64,000 nt of DNA from Microbacterium candidum (GTDB taxonomy: Bacteria; Actinomycetota; Actinomycetes; Actinomycetales; Microbacteriaceae). Shown one piece after another: positions 18,907-28,209 of this stretch; position 1 is the stretch's first letter, and every line of letters starts with the position of its first letter. The translations under genes were made by a program, and so were the position numbers. The stretch is taken from contig NZ_JASXSZ010000004.1 in NCBI RefSeq assembly GCF_030315975.1, forward strand, positions 248,001 through 312,000. The letters run 5' to 3'. Below the pieces are notes generated by a model, which worked only from the letters and a program-made list of their open reading frames with translations, searched no databases and was not told where the DNA came from.

Positions 18907-20793
18907 TCAGCTGTCGCGGGTGTGGCGGGGCTTGCGCGGCGGGCGGTCGTCTCGGTCGTAGCTGCGTGAGCGGTCGTCGCGGTCATAGCTGCGCGGACGC
19001 TCGTAGCCGCCCCGGTCGTCGCGGTCGCCGCCGTAGGGACGGCGCTCGCCGTCGTTCCGGCGCGGACCGTCATGGCGGCGCGGGGCGCGGCCGGTGTCGA
19101 TGCGCAGCTCGATCGGGCGGCCGGAGATCTCCGTGTCGGCGAGGCGGTCGAGCGTGTCGCGCGACATGTCCGACGGGAGCTCGACGAGCGAGAAGTCGGG
19201 CATGATCTTGATCGCCCCGAAGTCGTCGCGCCGCAGACCCCCCTCGTTGGCGAGCGCGCCGACGATCTGGCGGGGTTCGACGCGCTGCCGCTTGCCGAGG
19301 GCGATGCGGTAGGTCGTGAAGCCTTCGCGCGGCTGGCGGCGCTCGGGGCGGTCTGGCCGCTCGAAGCGGTCGCCGCGGTCGGGTCGGTCGCCGCGCTCGC
19401 GGTCGGGCCGGCGGAGCTGCTTCGGCTCGGGGTCGGGCTCGAGAAGGAGGGGAGTGTCGCCCTGCGCGACGATCGCGAGGGCGGCCGCGACATCCGTCTC
19501 CGGCACGTCGTGGTGGCGAACGTAGTGGGCGATGATCTCGCGGAAGCCCTCCATCCGGTCGCCCTCGCCGAGCGCGGCCGTGATGCGGTCGTCGAAGCGC
19601 GACAGGCGCGTCTCGTTGACGGCGTCGACGCTCGGCAGCGGGATCTCGGTGAGCTCCTGGCGCGTCGCGCGCTCGATCATCTTGACGAGCCCGCGCTCGC
19701 GCGGCGTGACGAAGCTGATCGCGTCGCCGGTGCGGCCGGCGCGACCGGTGCGGCCGATGCGGTGTACGTACGACTCCGCATCCGTCGGGATGTCGAAGTT
19801 GACGACGTGCGAGATGCGCTCCACGTCGAGGCCGCGCGCGGCGACGTCGGTCGCGACGAGGATGTCGAGCTTGCCCGACTTCAGCTGGTTGACGGTGCGT
19901 TCGCGCTGCGCCTGCGCGATGTCGCCGTTGATCGCGGCGGCCGAGTACCCGCGGGCGCGGAGCTTCTCGGCGATCTCCTCCGTGACGCTCTTGGTGCGGC
20001 CGAAGACGATCATGCCGTCGAAGTTCTCGACCTCGAGGATGCGGGTGAGGGCATCCATCTTCTGCTGCCACTGCACGACGAGGTAGCGCTGGGCGATGTT
20101 GGCGGAGGTCGCCGTCTTCGCCTTGACGGTGATCTCCTCCGGGTCGTGGAGGTACTGCTTCGACATGCGGCGGATCGTGGCCGGCATCGTCGCGGAGAAG
20201 AGGGCGACCTGCTTCGTCTCGGGCGTCTCGGCGAGGATCGTCTCGACATCCTCCGCGAAGCCCATCTTGAGCATCTCGTCGGCCTCGTCGAGCACGAGGT
20301 ACTTGAGCTCGGAGAGATCGAGCGTGCCCTTCTCGAGGTGGTCGATGATGCGGCCCGGGGTGCCGACGACGACGTGCACGCCGCGGCGCAGCGCCGATAG
20401 CTGCACGCCGTAGCCCTGACCGCCGTAGACGGGGAGGACATGCACGCCCTTCAGGTGCGCGGAGTACTTCTCGAACGCCTCGCAGACCTGCAGGGCGAGC
20501 TCGCGCGTGGGGGCGAGGACGAGCGCCTGCGGGCTCTTCTGCGTCACGTCGAGACGGTCGATGATGGGCAGCGCGAACGCGGCGGTCTTGCCCGTGCCGG
20601 TCTGCGCCATGCCGACGACGTCGCGACCGGCGAGCAGCGGCGGGATGGTCGCCGCCTGGATCGCCGAGGGCGCCTCGTAGCCGATCTCCTTCAGCGCTTT
20701 GAGGACCGGCTCGCCGAGGGCGAGGTCGGCGAACGTCATCGCGGCGGGCTCGGCGGGAGCCTCGGTCTCGATCTGATCTGCGTCGGCGTGCAC
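18907..20793 (-). CDS. DEAD-box RNA helicase (DeaD/CsdA type)
   Basis: 628 residues, GTG start at 20793. Q motif region FADLALGEPVLKAL, motif I AQTGTGKT (63-70), Ia PTRELA, II DEAD (169-172), III SAT, VI HRIGRTGR (about 345-352). After the helicase core come a DbpA-type RNA-binding domain (TTYRIALGKRQRVEPRQIVG) and a basic, repetitive tail with DRDDRSRSYDRDDR. It unwinds RNA for ribosome assembly and decay, often cold induced. A leaderless start is possible: TACGCT lies five bases before the GTG. A second start, ATG at codon 19 (MTFADLALGEP), is an alternative. Single leftward gene. Confidence 0.92.
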   Translation of the reverse strand: MHADADQIETEAPAEPAAMTFADLALGEPVLKALKEIGYEAPSAIQAATIPPLLAGRDVVGMAQTGTGKTAAFALPIIDRLDVTQKSPQALVLAPTRELALQVCEAFEKYSAHLKGVHVLPVYGGQGYGVQLSALRRGVHVVVGTPGRIIDHLEKGTLDLSELKYLVLDEADEMLKMGFAEDVETILAETPETKQVALFSATMPATIRRMSKQYLHDPEEITVKAKTATSANIAQRYLVVQWQQKMDALTRILEVENFDGMIVFGRTKSVTEEIAEKLRARGYSAAAINGDIAQAQRERTVNQLKSGKLDILVATDVAARGLDVERISHVVNFDIPTDAESYVHRIGRTGRAGRTGDAISFVTPRERGLVKMIERATRQELTEIPLPSVDAVNETRLSRFDDRITAALGEGDRMEGFREIIAHYVRHHDVPETDVAAALAIVAQGDTPLLLEPDPEPKQLRRPDRERGDRPDRGDRFERPDRPERRQPREGFTTYRIALGKRQRVEPRQIVGALANEGGLRRDDFGAIKIMPDFSLVELPSDMSRDTLDRLADTEISGRPIELRIDTGRAPRRHDGPRRNDGERRPYGGDRDDRGGYERPRSYDRDDRSRSYDRDDRPPRKPRHTRDS

Positions 20794-21003
20794 AGTTCAG
20801 CGTACCGGGGTGGGCCTGGGAAGCGACAGGATGCCGCGGCCTACGCGCTTTGCGCATCCGCTCCGGCTGCACTTGCCGGGCCGGATTCGTCGCCCGGAGC
20901 GATGAGACGACGCGTCAGGCCCGGCGAGGGAGCGTCGCCGACGTTCGCCAGGCCCGAATCGTCGCGTCGGCTTCGCGAAACGGCGAATCGGGGCCGTCGG
21001 AAG

Positions 21004-23826
21004 TCACGCGATGACAGTGCGACGGGTGAGGTCCGGATGTCGCGGCGGCACGAGCCAGTTGGCGACGGCGATCGCGAGGGGGAGGGCGATCGCGATGCCG
21101 GCGATCGTCCACCACGGGATGTCGGCGAGCTGGAGCGTCCCCCCGGACGCGATCGCGAGGCCGATCGACGGGAGGATGCCGGCGGCGGCGCCGGCGAGGG
21201 TGCCGAAGCCTGCGATGATGAGCCCTTGCCAGAACCCGATGCGGCGGCGGAGCGCGCGGGTGCCGCCGATCGCGGCGAGGGTCGCGTCATCCGGTCGCCG
21301 TTCGAACCGCGCGAGCCCCAGCGCCACCGAGCTCGCGCCGAGCACCAGCACCGCGAGCACGATCGTGAGGGGGATGAGCCACGCCTCAATGCCCGGCGGG
21401 CCGAGCTCGAGATGCGTGTTAATTGCCAGCGGCGCCCCCGCCGAGAAGGCGGCCGCCTGCTGGTTGAGCCGGTCCATATCCTCGGGTGTCGGCGCGGTGT
21501 CGAGCGCAGCGATCACGCCGTTCGGCTGCACGACGAGGCCGAGTCCGTCCGCCGTGGCGTGGGCGATCGCGATGATCGTCGGCTGGAGCGCGGCATCGAC
21601 GCTGATCGCGTCGAGCGGCTTCGTCCAGGAGGGCGTCGCGATGCCGGGCGCCCCGTCCACCGGCCGCCAGATGTTGTCCGGTGCCCGCCCTTCGTACTGG
21701 TCGACGCCAGTCCACGAGCCGACCTCGATCCTTCCGTCCGTGACGTACCGCCCGTCCGTCACGATCGCTGCCCCGTCGCGGTACGCCTGCAGTTGGGCGT
21801 CCGTGAGGCCGACTCCGAGGGCTGTCTCCACCTCGTCGGGCGCGATCACCGTGATGTTGTTGCCCTGCTGTCGGCCCGACCACGAGACGACCCCACCCGG
21901 GGCGACGAGATAGCGCTGAGGGAGGATGCCGACGACCCATGTCGCATCCTTCGGCACCTCGGCAACATCGTTCGCACCGTAGGACGGCTCCGGCTGCGTG
22001 GACAGGACCGCCGTGGCCGTCGCCCCCGTGTCCAGGGCGAGCCCGACGGCGGCGGATGCCGCGGCGTTGGCATCTTCCTCCGAGATCGCCGGCAGGGCAC
22101 CGTGCCGGGTGTCCTGCGCCCAGAACGTGAACGCCACGTCGCCCACCGGAGCGGCATAGTTCCAGTGCCGCGCCGTGTCGGCCGCCTGCATGGCGAAGGC
22201 GCCCATGCCGAACGTGCCGAGGAAGACCGTCGCGGCGATCGCCGCGAACGCGGGCACCGTGCGTCCGGCGTTGGCGGCGGCGTCGCGGGAGGAGAGCCGC
22301 GCCGCCATCGTCGTCCGCGACAGCGCCCGCCCCAGGATCCACAGGAGCCAGGCTCCGGAGAGGAGGATGCCAAGCTGCGCGATGATCGGGCCCGCCATGA
22401 TGCCGTAGACGACGTTCTGCCACGGTCCGGTCGAGAGGTGCGCGGCGTTCAGCGCCGCCATCGCCACCGCCGACGCGATGGTCATTGCGACGCCGACGAA
22501 CAACAGGATCGAGCCCCAGACCGGCCGCGATCGGCGAGGTGACTGCGGTCGTCGCGCGCCACGCAGAGAGCTGAGGATGTCGGTCCGCGAGACGGAGCGG
22601 GCCGGGACGAGCGCGGATGCCGTTCCCACGAGGACCGCGAAGACCAGAATGGCGGCAAGCGCCGGCCAGGGCGCGTGGAACCCCCAGAACTGCGTCGCGC
22701 GGCCGTCGGCGAGCGCCGCCATGAGGACCGCTGCTGCTCCCACACCGATCCCGATCCCGACGACGCCGCCGAGCGAGCCGAGCACGGTCCCCTGCAGGCG
22801 GATCGTCCGGCCGAGATCGCGGCGGTCGGCGCCGACGCTCGCCGTGACGGCGAGCGAGCGCTGCTGTCGTCGTGCCGCCACCGCGAAAGCCGCACCGGCG
22901 AGCATGACGACGACGTAGCCCGCGAACACGCCGGCAGCGACGAGGAGGATGACGATCATCGACAGCGTCGCGCCGCTCGTCAACTGCCGGACCTCGCGTC
23001 GCACGTCGGCGGGTGGGTCGAGCACCACCTCGCGCGAGTAGGCGACGACGCCCTCGTCGTTGAGCTTCTGCACATCGGTCCACGAGAGCGGCTTGTCCGG
23101 CAGGTACCAGCGCGGCTCGGCGCCCACGACCGCGCGCACGGCATCCGTGCCCGGGAGGAAGAGCGCGGCATCGCCCGTCTTGAGCTCGGCCGCACGGAGG
23201 GTGCCGACGACCGTGAAGCTCGCCCGGAGGTCGGGAACGGACAGCGTTCCACCGAGGGGGATGCCGAGGCGCTCCAATGCGGCGGGCGTCACCATCGCCT
23301 CGTTCGGGGCCGTCGGTTCTCGCCCCTCGACGAGATCGTAGCGCCCCGCGAACCTCGGGTTCCAGGCATCCCCCGACCAGGCGCGCAGCACGCCGATGCC
23401 GCCGGCCGTGTCGGTGCGGACGCTGCCGGTCGTGAGCTCGACGGTGTCCGTCCCCGCGGGGAGTAGTGTCGTCGGATCGGAGAGCGGAGCACCGTCCGGG
23501 AACGTGTACCCGCCGCTCGCATCGGTCGGATACCCGTTCGTCGTGGGGTCGTCCGGGACCTGCCAGCAACCTTCGCCGGGGACGCTCACGGCGGCGATCC
23601 ACGCCTGCATCCGTCCGAGCTCGACCGCGGTCTTCTCCTGCGGCGTCGGCATGCTGCTCATCGCGACGACGAGGTACGTCGTGATCGCCGCGATCGGCAA
23701 GGCAACGAGCGTCAAGACGAGGAGGCTCGACAGCTTCGTTCGCCACACCTGCCGACGCGCGAGCCGGGCAGCGACCCGCCACCGCGCGGCGCCGCTGGGG
23801 CGCGCCGCGGCCACGCCGCCCGTCAC
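21004..23826 (-). CDS. FtsX-like ABC transporter permease
   Basis: 940 residues. GTG start overlaps the ATPase stop (GTGA); the longer reading frame upstream is antisense to nothing real and lies within the ATPase and padR genes. The N-terminal helix (SLLVLTLVALPIAAITTYLV) is followed by a large extracytoplasmic region, a group of about three helices around residue 310-430, further helices, a second extracytoplasmic domain and a C-terminal FtsX helix triplet (TIVLAVLVLGASSVALGLARFERR). Architecture of type VII ABC exporters, often for lipids, peptides or antibiotics. Last gene of the PadR-linked operon; substrate unknown. Confidence 0.85.
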   Translation of the reverse strand: MTGGVAAARPSGAARWRVAARLARRQVWRTKLSSLLVLTLVALPIAAITTYLVVAMSSMPTPQEKTAVELGRMQAWIAAVSVPGEGCWQVPDDPTTNGYPTDASGGYTFPDGAPLSDPTTLLPAGTDTVELTTGSVRTDTAGGIGVLRAWSGDAWNPRFAGRYDLVEGREPTAPNEAMVTPAALERLGIPLGGTLSVPDLRASFTVVGTLRAAELKTGDAALFLPGTDAVRAVVGAEPRWYLPDKPLSWTDVQKLNDEGVVAYSREVVLDPPADVRREVRQLTSGATLSMIVILLVAAGVFAGYVVVMLAGAAFAVAARRQQRSLAVTASVGADRRDLGRTIRLQGTVLGSLGGVVGIGIGVGAAAVLMAALADGRATQFWGFHAPWPALAAILVFAVLVGTASALVPARSVSRTDILSSLRGARRPQSPRRSRPVWGSILLFVGVAMTIASAVAMAALNAAHLSTGPWQNVVYGIMAGPIIAQLGILLSGAWLLWILGRALSRTTMAARLSSRDAAANAGRTVPAFAAIAATVFLGTFGMGAFAMQAADTARHWNYAAPVGDVAFTFWAQDTRHGALPAISEEDANAAASAAVGLALDTGATATAVLSTQPEPSYGANDVAEVPKDATWVVGILPQRYLVAPGGVVSWSGRQQGNNITVIAPDEVETALGVGLTDAQLQAYRDGAAIVTDGRYVTDGRIEVGSWTGVDQYEGRAPDNIWRPVDGAPGIATPSWTKPLDAISVDAALQPTIIAIAHATADGLGLVVQPNGVIAALDTAPTPEDMDRLNQQAAAFSAGAPLAINTHLELGPPGIEAWLIPLTIVLAVLVLGASSVALGLARFERRPDDATLAAIGGTRALRRRIGFWQGLIIAGFGTLAGAAAGILPSIGLAIASGGTLQLADIPWWTIAGIAIALPLAIAVANWLVPPRHPDLTRRTVIA

Positions 23827-24542
23827 GAGGAGACCGTGTCGATGAGGGCGTCGACCGCCGGCCGGGACTCGTCGACGATGCGCCCGTCGCGCAGGAACAC
23901 GATGCGGTCCGCCCATGCCGCGTGGCGGGCCTCGTGTGTGACGAGGATGCCGGCGGCGCCCGCATCCACGCGCGACCGCAGGATCTTCAGCACGAGCTCT
24001 CCCGTGATCGAGTCGAGCGCTCCCGTCGGCTCGTCGGCGAGGATCAGGCGGCGACCGCCCACGACGGCGCGCGCGATGGCGACGCGCTGCTGCTGCCCGC
24101 CGGAGAGGTCGTCGGGGAACGACGCCGCCTTGTCGGCGAGCCCGACGGATGCCAGGGCGTCCATGCCGGCGCGCTTCGCCACCCGCGCGCGGAAGCCGTC
24201 GAGCTCGAGGGGGAGCGTGACGTTCTCGAGCGCCGTGAGCGTCGGGACGAGGTTGAAGTCCTGGAAGACGAACCCGAGCGAGCGGCGCCGGAGCTGGGCG
24301 AGCTGGCGGGGGGATGCTGTGGACAGGTGCGTCCCCTCGACGATCACCTCTCCGACCGTCGGCTTCAGGAGCCCGCCCGCGATCGACAGGAGCGTCGACT
24401 TGCCGGAGCCCGAAGCACCCATGATCGCGACGAGCTCGCCGCGGCCGACTTCGAGATCGACACCGGAGAGGGCTGATACGGAGGTCTCGCCGACGCCGTA
24501 CTGCTGGGCGACGCCGACGAGGCGAAGGATCGGGTCGCTCAT
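23823..24542 (-). CDS. ABC transporter ATP-binding protein (MacB/LolD type)
   Basis: 239 residues. Walker A GASGSGKST, Q loop, signature LSGGQQQRVAIARAV, Walker B LILADEPTGALDS, H loop VTHEARHAAW. The LolD/MacB class pairs with FtsX-like permeases, as here with the 940-residue permease. ATG overlaps the padR stop (ATGA), so expression is coupled to the regulator. Confidence 0.93.
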   Translation of the reverse strand: MSDPILRLVGVAQQYGVGETSVSALSGVDLEVGRGELVAIMGASGSGKSTLLSIAGGLLKPTVGEVIVEGTHLSTASPRQLAQLRRRSLGFVFQDFNLVPTLTALENVTLPLELDGFRARVAKRAGMDALASVGLADKAASFPDDLSGGQQQRVAIARAVVGGRRLILADEPTGALDSITGELVLKILRSRVDAGAAGILVTHEARHAAWADRIVFLRDGRIVDESRPAVDALIDTVSS

Positions 24543-25171
24543 CGCGAGAGCTCCTGCGTTTCGTCTCGCTGCGCTCGCTCAACGACCGTCGCCGCAGGCC
24601 TCCCGCGCTTCGGCCGCTCCGTGGAGAGCTCGAGCGCCATCGCGTGCCGCGGATGCAGGGCGAGCCGCTGCTCCGTGTGGTCGAGCCAGCGCACCTCTGC
24701 CTCCGCGGCGAAGATCATCGAGTCCACGACGAGCGCCCACGCCAGCTCCTCGGGCCCGTCCGGGTCGGCGCCCGCGTATTTCGCGCGCTGCAGCGACTGC
24801 AGCTGTGCGAGCGATGCGCGCCGTTGCGTCTGGATGACCTCGGCGACGTCGACCCCGGGAAGCGTCGCCGCGACCGCGAGCTTGATCGCGAGCTCGTCGC
24901 GCGTGCCGGCGCTCCGCTCCACCGGCGACGACAGCCAGTCGCGGACCTCGAGGCGCCCGGCATCCGTGATCTCGAAGTAGACGTGCCCGTGCTCGTCGGC
25001 GTCCCCGCGGGCGACCAGGCCGTCGCGCTCGAGCCGTTCGAGCGTGTTGTAGATCTGCCCGACGTTGAGCGGCCACGTCGACCCGGTGCGGCGATCGAAC
25101 TCCGCCCGCAGCTGGTAGCCGTAGCACGGCCCCTGGTCGAGGATCGCGAGGAGACTCTGGCGTACCGACAT
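24539..25171 (-). CDS. PadR-family transcriptional regulator
   Basis: 210 residues. N-terminal winged helix MSVRQSLLAILDQGPCYGYQ and SLGK-like wing region GQIYNTLERLERDGLVARG, then a C-terminal four-helix dimerisation region (Vir-type PadR). PadR proteins usually repress an efflux operon and release on ligand binding. It lies in the middle of a leftward operon: 11 bases after the MacB-like permease and overlapping the next ATPase. The candidate operator is the 28-bp palindrome at 28151 in front of the first gene. The last ~12 residues derive from a repeat element, an unusual C-terminus. Ribosome site GAAGGGA. Confidence 0.92.
   Translation of the reverse strand: MSVRQSLLAILDQGPCYGYQLRAEFDRRTGSTWPLNVGQIYNTLERLERDGLVARGDADEHGHVYFEITDAGRLEVRDWLSSPVERSAGTRDELAIKLAVAATLPGVDVAEVIQTQRRASLAQLQSLQRAKYAGADPDGPEELAWALVVDSMIFAAEAEVRWLDHTEQRLALHPRHAMALELSTERPKRGRPAATVVERAQRDETQELSR
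24557..24587. repeat. REP-like element embedded in the padR 3' coding end
   Basis: Contains GCTCGCTCAACGACC (24573-24587) followed outward by a run matching CGTTTCGTCTCGC. The 15-mer recurs exactly at 33780-33794 behind secA. Here it encodes the last residues of the PadR protein (VVERAQRDET on the leftward strand). From memory, motifs of this form (GGTCGTTGAGCGAGC with GAAACG) are common in Microbacteriaceae genomes. Confidence 0.6.
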
Positions 25172-25182
25172 GATCTGTCCCT

Positions 25183-26475
25183 TCAGAAGCGGAGCGCGTC
25201 GATCACGCGCGAGCGCACCGCGGTGAGCGCGGGGATGAAGCCCGCGAGCGCCCCGATGGCGACCGCGGCGATGAGCGCCGTGAAGGCGGCGCGCAGGGGG
25301 AACGGCGGGACGTCCTGCATGGGGAACATCTGCATGACGAACGGCATACGCAGGATCACGACGGCCAGCGCGATGCCGAAGACGCCGGCCACCGCGGTGG
25401 CGACGACGCTCTCCAGCAGCACCGTCGTGAAGATCCGTCCGGCGGTCGCGCCGAAGCTGCGCCGGATGCCGATCTCCCGGATGCGCTGGCGCATCGCGAC
25501 GAGCTGGATGTTCACGAGCCCGAGTCCGCCGAGGAGCAGCACGAGCCCCGCGATCCCGCCCGCGACGAGTTCGAACATCACCATGGAGCTCTCCATCTCC
25601 GGCCGCGAACCCCAGTCGGTGCGGCTGACGGAGATCGAGGTGCCGGTGCCGACGGCCGCGCGCATGTCCATCGCGAGGACGGGCCCGATCTCACGTGCCA
25701 TCGCCGGCGGCACCCACACTTCGCGATGGACGGAGGCCTCCGCCGGAAGCTGATCGACGCGCGAGCGGTAGGCGTCGTAGAGCATGACCATCGTCTTCTG
25801 GTCGTCCCACGGGCCTTGCTTCGGCGTCACGCCGACCACCTGGGCGACTCCGGCGCCGTCACCAGTGATCGTGATCGTCGGATGCTGCGCGAGGTCGGGC
25901 GAGCCGTACGCCTCCCACAGCGGCTGACTGATGACGACGGCGGGGGCGAGGAGTTCCGCATCGGATGCCCGCAGCCAGCGCCCCTCCTTCAGTGGAGCGC
26001 GATGGATGACGGTCCAGTCGGGATCGATGAGCCGCGTCTGCACGGGGCGCACCTGATCGGGCGTCTGCAACGTCAACTGCATCCCCTCGGCGACGCGCGT
26101 CGTGTGGCTGAACCCGTAGCGCTCCGCGACGCGGGCGAATGCCGCGTCCACCCCGTCCCAATCCACGGTGCTCGGGCCGCCGGATGACTGCCCCTGCGCG
26201 CCGGGCACCGGACCCGCCATGACGACATCCGGCCCGACGGGCCCGGGGCCTGTGTCGCCGCCCGCGAGAGCCGCCGAGATCGACAGCGTCGCCTGCCGCC
26301 CGCCTTCGCGGTCGGAGTTCTCGGCCATGGCCTGCTTCTGGTATTCGCTGAAGGCGACGACAGCCGCGATCGCGCCCACCGCGAGGGCGATGCCGATGAG
26401 GCTGAGCAGGACCCGGAGCTTGTGGTGGCGGACCTCCGCCCATGCCTCCGCGAGGGCGCCGACGATCGCGCTCAT
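25183..26475 (-). CDS. MacB-like ABC permease
   Basis: 430 residues. N-terminal helix (LRVLLSLIGIALAVGAIAAVVAFSEY), an extracytoplasmic MacB_PCD-type domain (about 45-285), then three C-terminal helices of the FtsX domain, including LVAGGIAGLVLLLGGLGLVNIQL and RQRIREIGIRRSFGATAGRI, the conserved cytoplasmic loop. Starts with ATG overlapping the ATPase stop (ATGA). With the upstream ATPase and membrane fusion protein it forms a MacAB-like tripartite set without an outer-membrane partner, as expected in a Gram-positive. Likely exporter of a peptide, lipid or drug. Confidence 0.9.
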   Translation of the reverse strand: MSAIVGALAEAWAEVRHHKLRVLLSLIGIALAVGAIAAVVAFSEYQKQAMAENSDREGGRQATLSISAALAGGDTGPGPVGPDVVMAGPVPGAQGQSSGGPSTVDWDGVDAAFARVAERYGFSHTTRVAEGMQLTLQTPDQVRPVQTRLIDPDWTVIHRAPLKEGRWLRASDAELLAPAVVISQPLWEAYGSPDLAQHPTITITGDGAGVAQVVGVTPKQGPWDDQKTMVMLYDAYRSRVDQLPAEASVHREVWVPPAMAREIGPVLAMDMRAAVGTGTSISVSRTDWGSRPEMESSMVMFELVAGGIAGLVLLLGGLGLVNIQLVAMRQRIREIGIRRSFGATAGRIFTTVLLESVVATAVAGVFGIALAVVILRMPFVMQMFPMQDVPPFPLRAAFTALIAAVAIGALAGFIPALTAVRSRVIDALRF

Positions 26476-27212
26476 GCGGGGCTCACCGCCCCGAGCGCCG
26501 TGCGCCGGTACTCGGTGTCGAGCTCGACAGGGGCGAGCACGCCGTCCTCGAGCCGGTAGTGCCGGCGGGCGCGCGCGGCGACGTGGACGTCGTGCGTGAT
26601 CGTCACGAGCGCCGCATCCGAATCCGACGCGATCTCGTCGAGGAGCGTCATGACGCTCGCGCCGGTGTCGACGTCGAGGGCTCCGGTCGGCTCGTCGGCG
26701 AGGATCAGAGCGGGCCTGCGCACGAGTGCACGCGCGATCGCGACGCGCTGCTGCTCGCCGCCGGACAGCTGCTCGGGCGGCGAATCGAGCCGGTGCAACA
26801 GCCCGACGCGATCGAGCATCTCGGCGGCCAGGCGCCTGCGGGACCAGAAAGCGCGCCCGCGCGCATAGCTGAGCGGCATCGCGACGTTCTCGAGCGCGCT
26901 GCGCCCGGCGAGCAGGTTGAACTGCTGGAAGATGAACCCGACGCTCCGCCCGCGCAGGCGATCGAGCGTGCCCGGCCGCATCCGCCCCACTTCGCGCCCT
27001 TCGAAGGCGACCACGCCCTCCGAGGGGGAGTCGAGCAGCCCCATGATGTTCAGGAGCGTCGATTTGCCGGAGCCCGAGCGGCCGACGATCGACACGTGCT
27101 CGCCCGCGGCGACCTCGAGGTCGACGCCGCGCAGGATGTCGAGGCGGCTGTCATCGGGGAGCGTCACGTGCTTCGCGACGCCGGCGAGGCTGACGAGGCT
27201 CACCAGCTCCAT
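26472..27212 (-). CDS. ABC transporter ATP-binding protein (MacB type)
   Basis: 246 residues. Walker A GRSGSGKST, signature LSGGEQQRVAIARAL, Walker B LILADEPTGALD, H loop TITHD. The ATG at 27212 overlaps the adaptor gene by 13 bases; a GTG at 27203 would give a tighter GTGA overlap and is an alternative start, shortening the protein by three residues. Partner of the 430-residue permease. Confidence 0.93.
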   Translation of the reverse strand: MELVSLVSLAGVAKHVTLPDDSRLDILRGVDLEVAAGEHVSIVGRSGSGKSTLLNIMGLLDSPSEGVVAFEGREVGRMRPGTLDRLRGRSVGFIFQQFNLLAGRSALENVAMPLSYARGRAFWSRRRLAAEMLDRVGLLHRLDSPPEQLSGGEQQRVAIARALVRRPALILADEPTGALDVDTGASVMTLLDEIASDSDAALVTITHDVHVAARARRHYRLEDGVLAPVELDTEYRRTALGAVSPA

Positions 27213-28126
27213 CCCGCCTGCTCGCAGTACTGGCCGCCGTTTCCATCGTCGTGGCACACCGGCTTGTCCTCGGCGGACGAGCCCGGGACGAACTGGCGGA
27301 TGCTGTCGCCCTCGGCGAGCCCCTCCTTGATCTCGACCCGCTCGCCGTCGCTGACGCCGAGCGTGACCTTCTTCTCGGTGAGCCCGCCCTTGCCGTCGTC
27401 GGCCCAGACGACACCGGTGCCGGAGCCGCCCTTCACCGCTGTCGTCGGGACGACGAGGGCGCCCGTCACGGTGCCGACCTTGATGCCGACCTGCGCCTGC
27501 AGCCCCGGGAAGACCGTCTGGTCGCCCGGCACCGCGCAGCGCACGCTCGTCGTGCCGTCGTCGGCGACCTGGACGCGCACGCCGGTGCAAGTGAACGGCG
27601 CGGGTCCGCCGGTGATGGTGACGGATGCCTCGGACGGGGCCCCGATGAGCCGGTAGAGCTGCACGGGCTGCACTGTGCCGAGCACGTGGTAACGCGCCGG
27701 GGTGAGGGTCGCGAGCTCGAGGCCGACCGAGACCGGCTGCCCCTTCACGACTGCGATCTTGGAAACGTCGCCCGCCTCGGACGCCTTGACGACGACGGTT
27801 CGAGCCGGCTCGGTCTGCTTGATCGTGAACAGCGTCTGTCCCGCGGCGACCGTCTGCCCGTCGGACACGCTCACCTGCGTGACCGTGCCGTCGACCTCGC
27901 TGCGCACCGCGAATCCCTCGTCGCGCGCGACCGTCGCCGGCAGCGACAGCTCGTTGACGAGATCGGCCTTCGCCACGGCGACGACCGTATCGGCGACATG
28001 TGCGGAGGGCTCCGCCACCGCCTGTTCCGTGTCGGGGAAGAATGCCAGCTTCACGAGCGCCACGGCGATCGCCGCGCACGCTGCGAGCATCAGGATGGGG
28101 AAGATCCAGCGCCGCCAGACGACCAT
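27200..28126 (-). CDS. Periplasmic adaptor (HlyD/MacA-like) membrane fusion protein
   Basis: 308 residues from ATG 28126 with GGAGG seven bases upstream. N-terminal anchor (IFPILMLAACAAIAVALVKL), a lipoyl half-domain FAVRSEVDGTVTQVSVSDG followed by TVAAGQTLFTIK, and beta-barrel strands. The hairpin is very short, typical of Gram-positive adaptors. Two cysteine pairs are unusual: one in PFTCTGV/TTSVRCAV and one in the C-terminal CHDDGNGGQYC just before the end, perhaps extracytoplasmic disulfides. First gene of a six-gene operon (adaptor, ATPase, permease, PadR, ATPase, permease) headed by a palindromic operator. Confidence 0.87.
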   Translation of the reverse strand: MVVWRRWIFPILMLAACAAIAVALVKLAFFPDTEQAVAEPSAHVADTVVAVAKADLVNELSLPATVARDEGFAVRSEVDGTVTQVSVSDGQTVAAGQTLFTIKQTEPARTVVVKASEAGDVSKIAVVKGQPVSVGLELATLTPARYHVLGTVQPVQLYRLIGAPSEASVTITGGPAPFTCTGVRVQVADDGTTSVRCAVPGDQTVFPGLQAQVGIKVGTVTGALVVPTTAVKGGSGTGVVWADDGKGGLTEKKVTLGVSDGERVEIKEGLAEGDSIRQFVPGSSAEDKPVCHDDGNGGQYCEQAGWSW

Positions 28127-28150
28127 GTCCGAGCCTCCTTCGATCAAGTG

Positions 28151-28178
28151 TTTTCCGAGTATATACATACTCGGAAAA
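28151..28178. promoter_or_regulatory. 28-bp palindromic operator of the PadR efflux operon
   Basis: Perfect 12-base arms TTTTCCGAGTAT and ATACTCGGAAAA around ATAC. It begins 25 bases before the adaptor start. On the leftward strand it contains TATACT, a good -10, so a bound protein would block RNA polymerase. PadR sites typically contain AGTAT...ATACT, as here. This is the clearest operator in the window. Confidence 0.75.
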
Positions 28179-28209
28179 TAGATCGAGGGGTGTCGAGGCC
28201 CCCGGCGTG

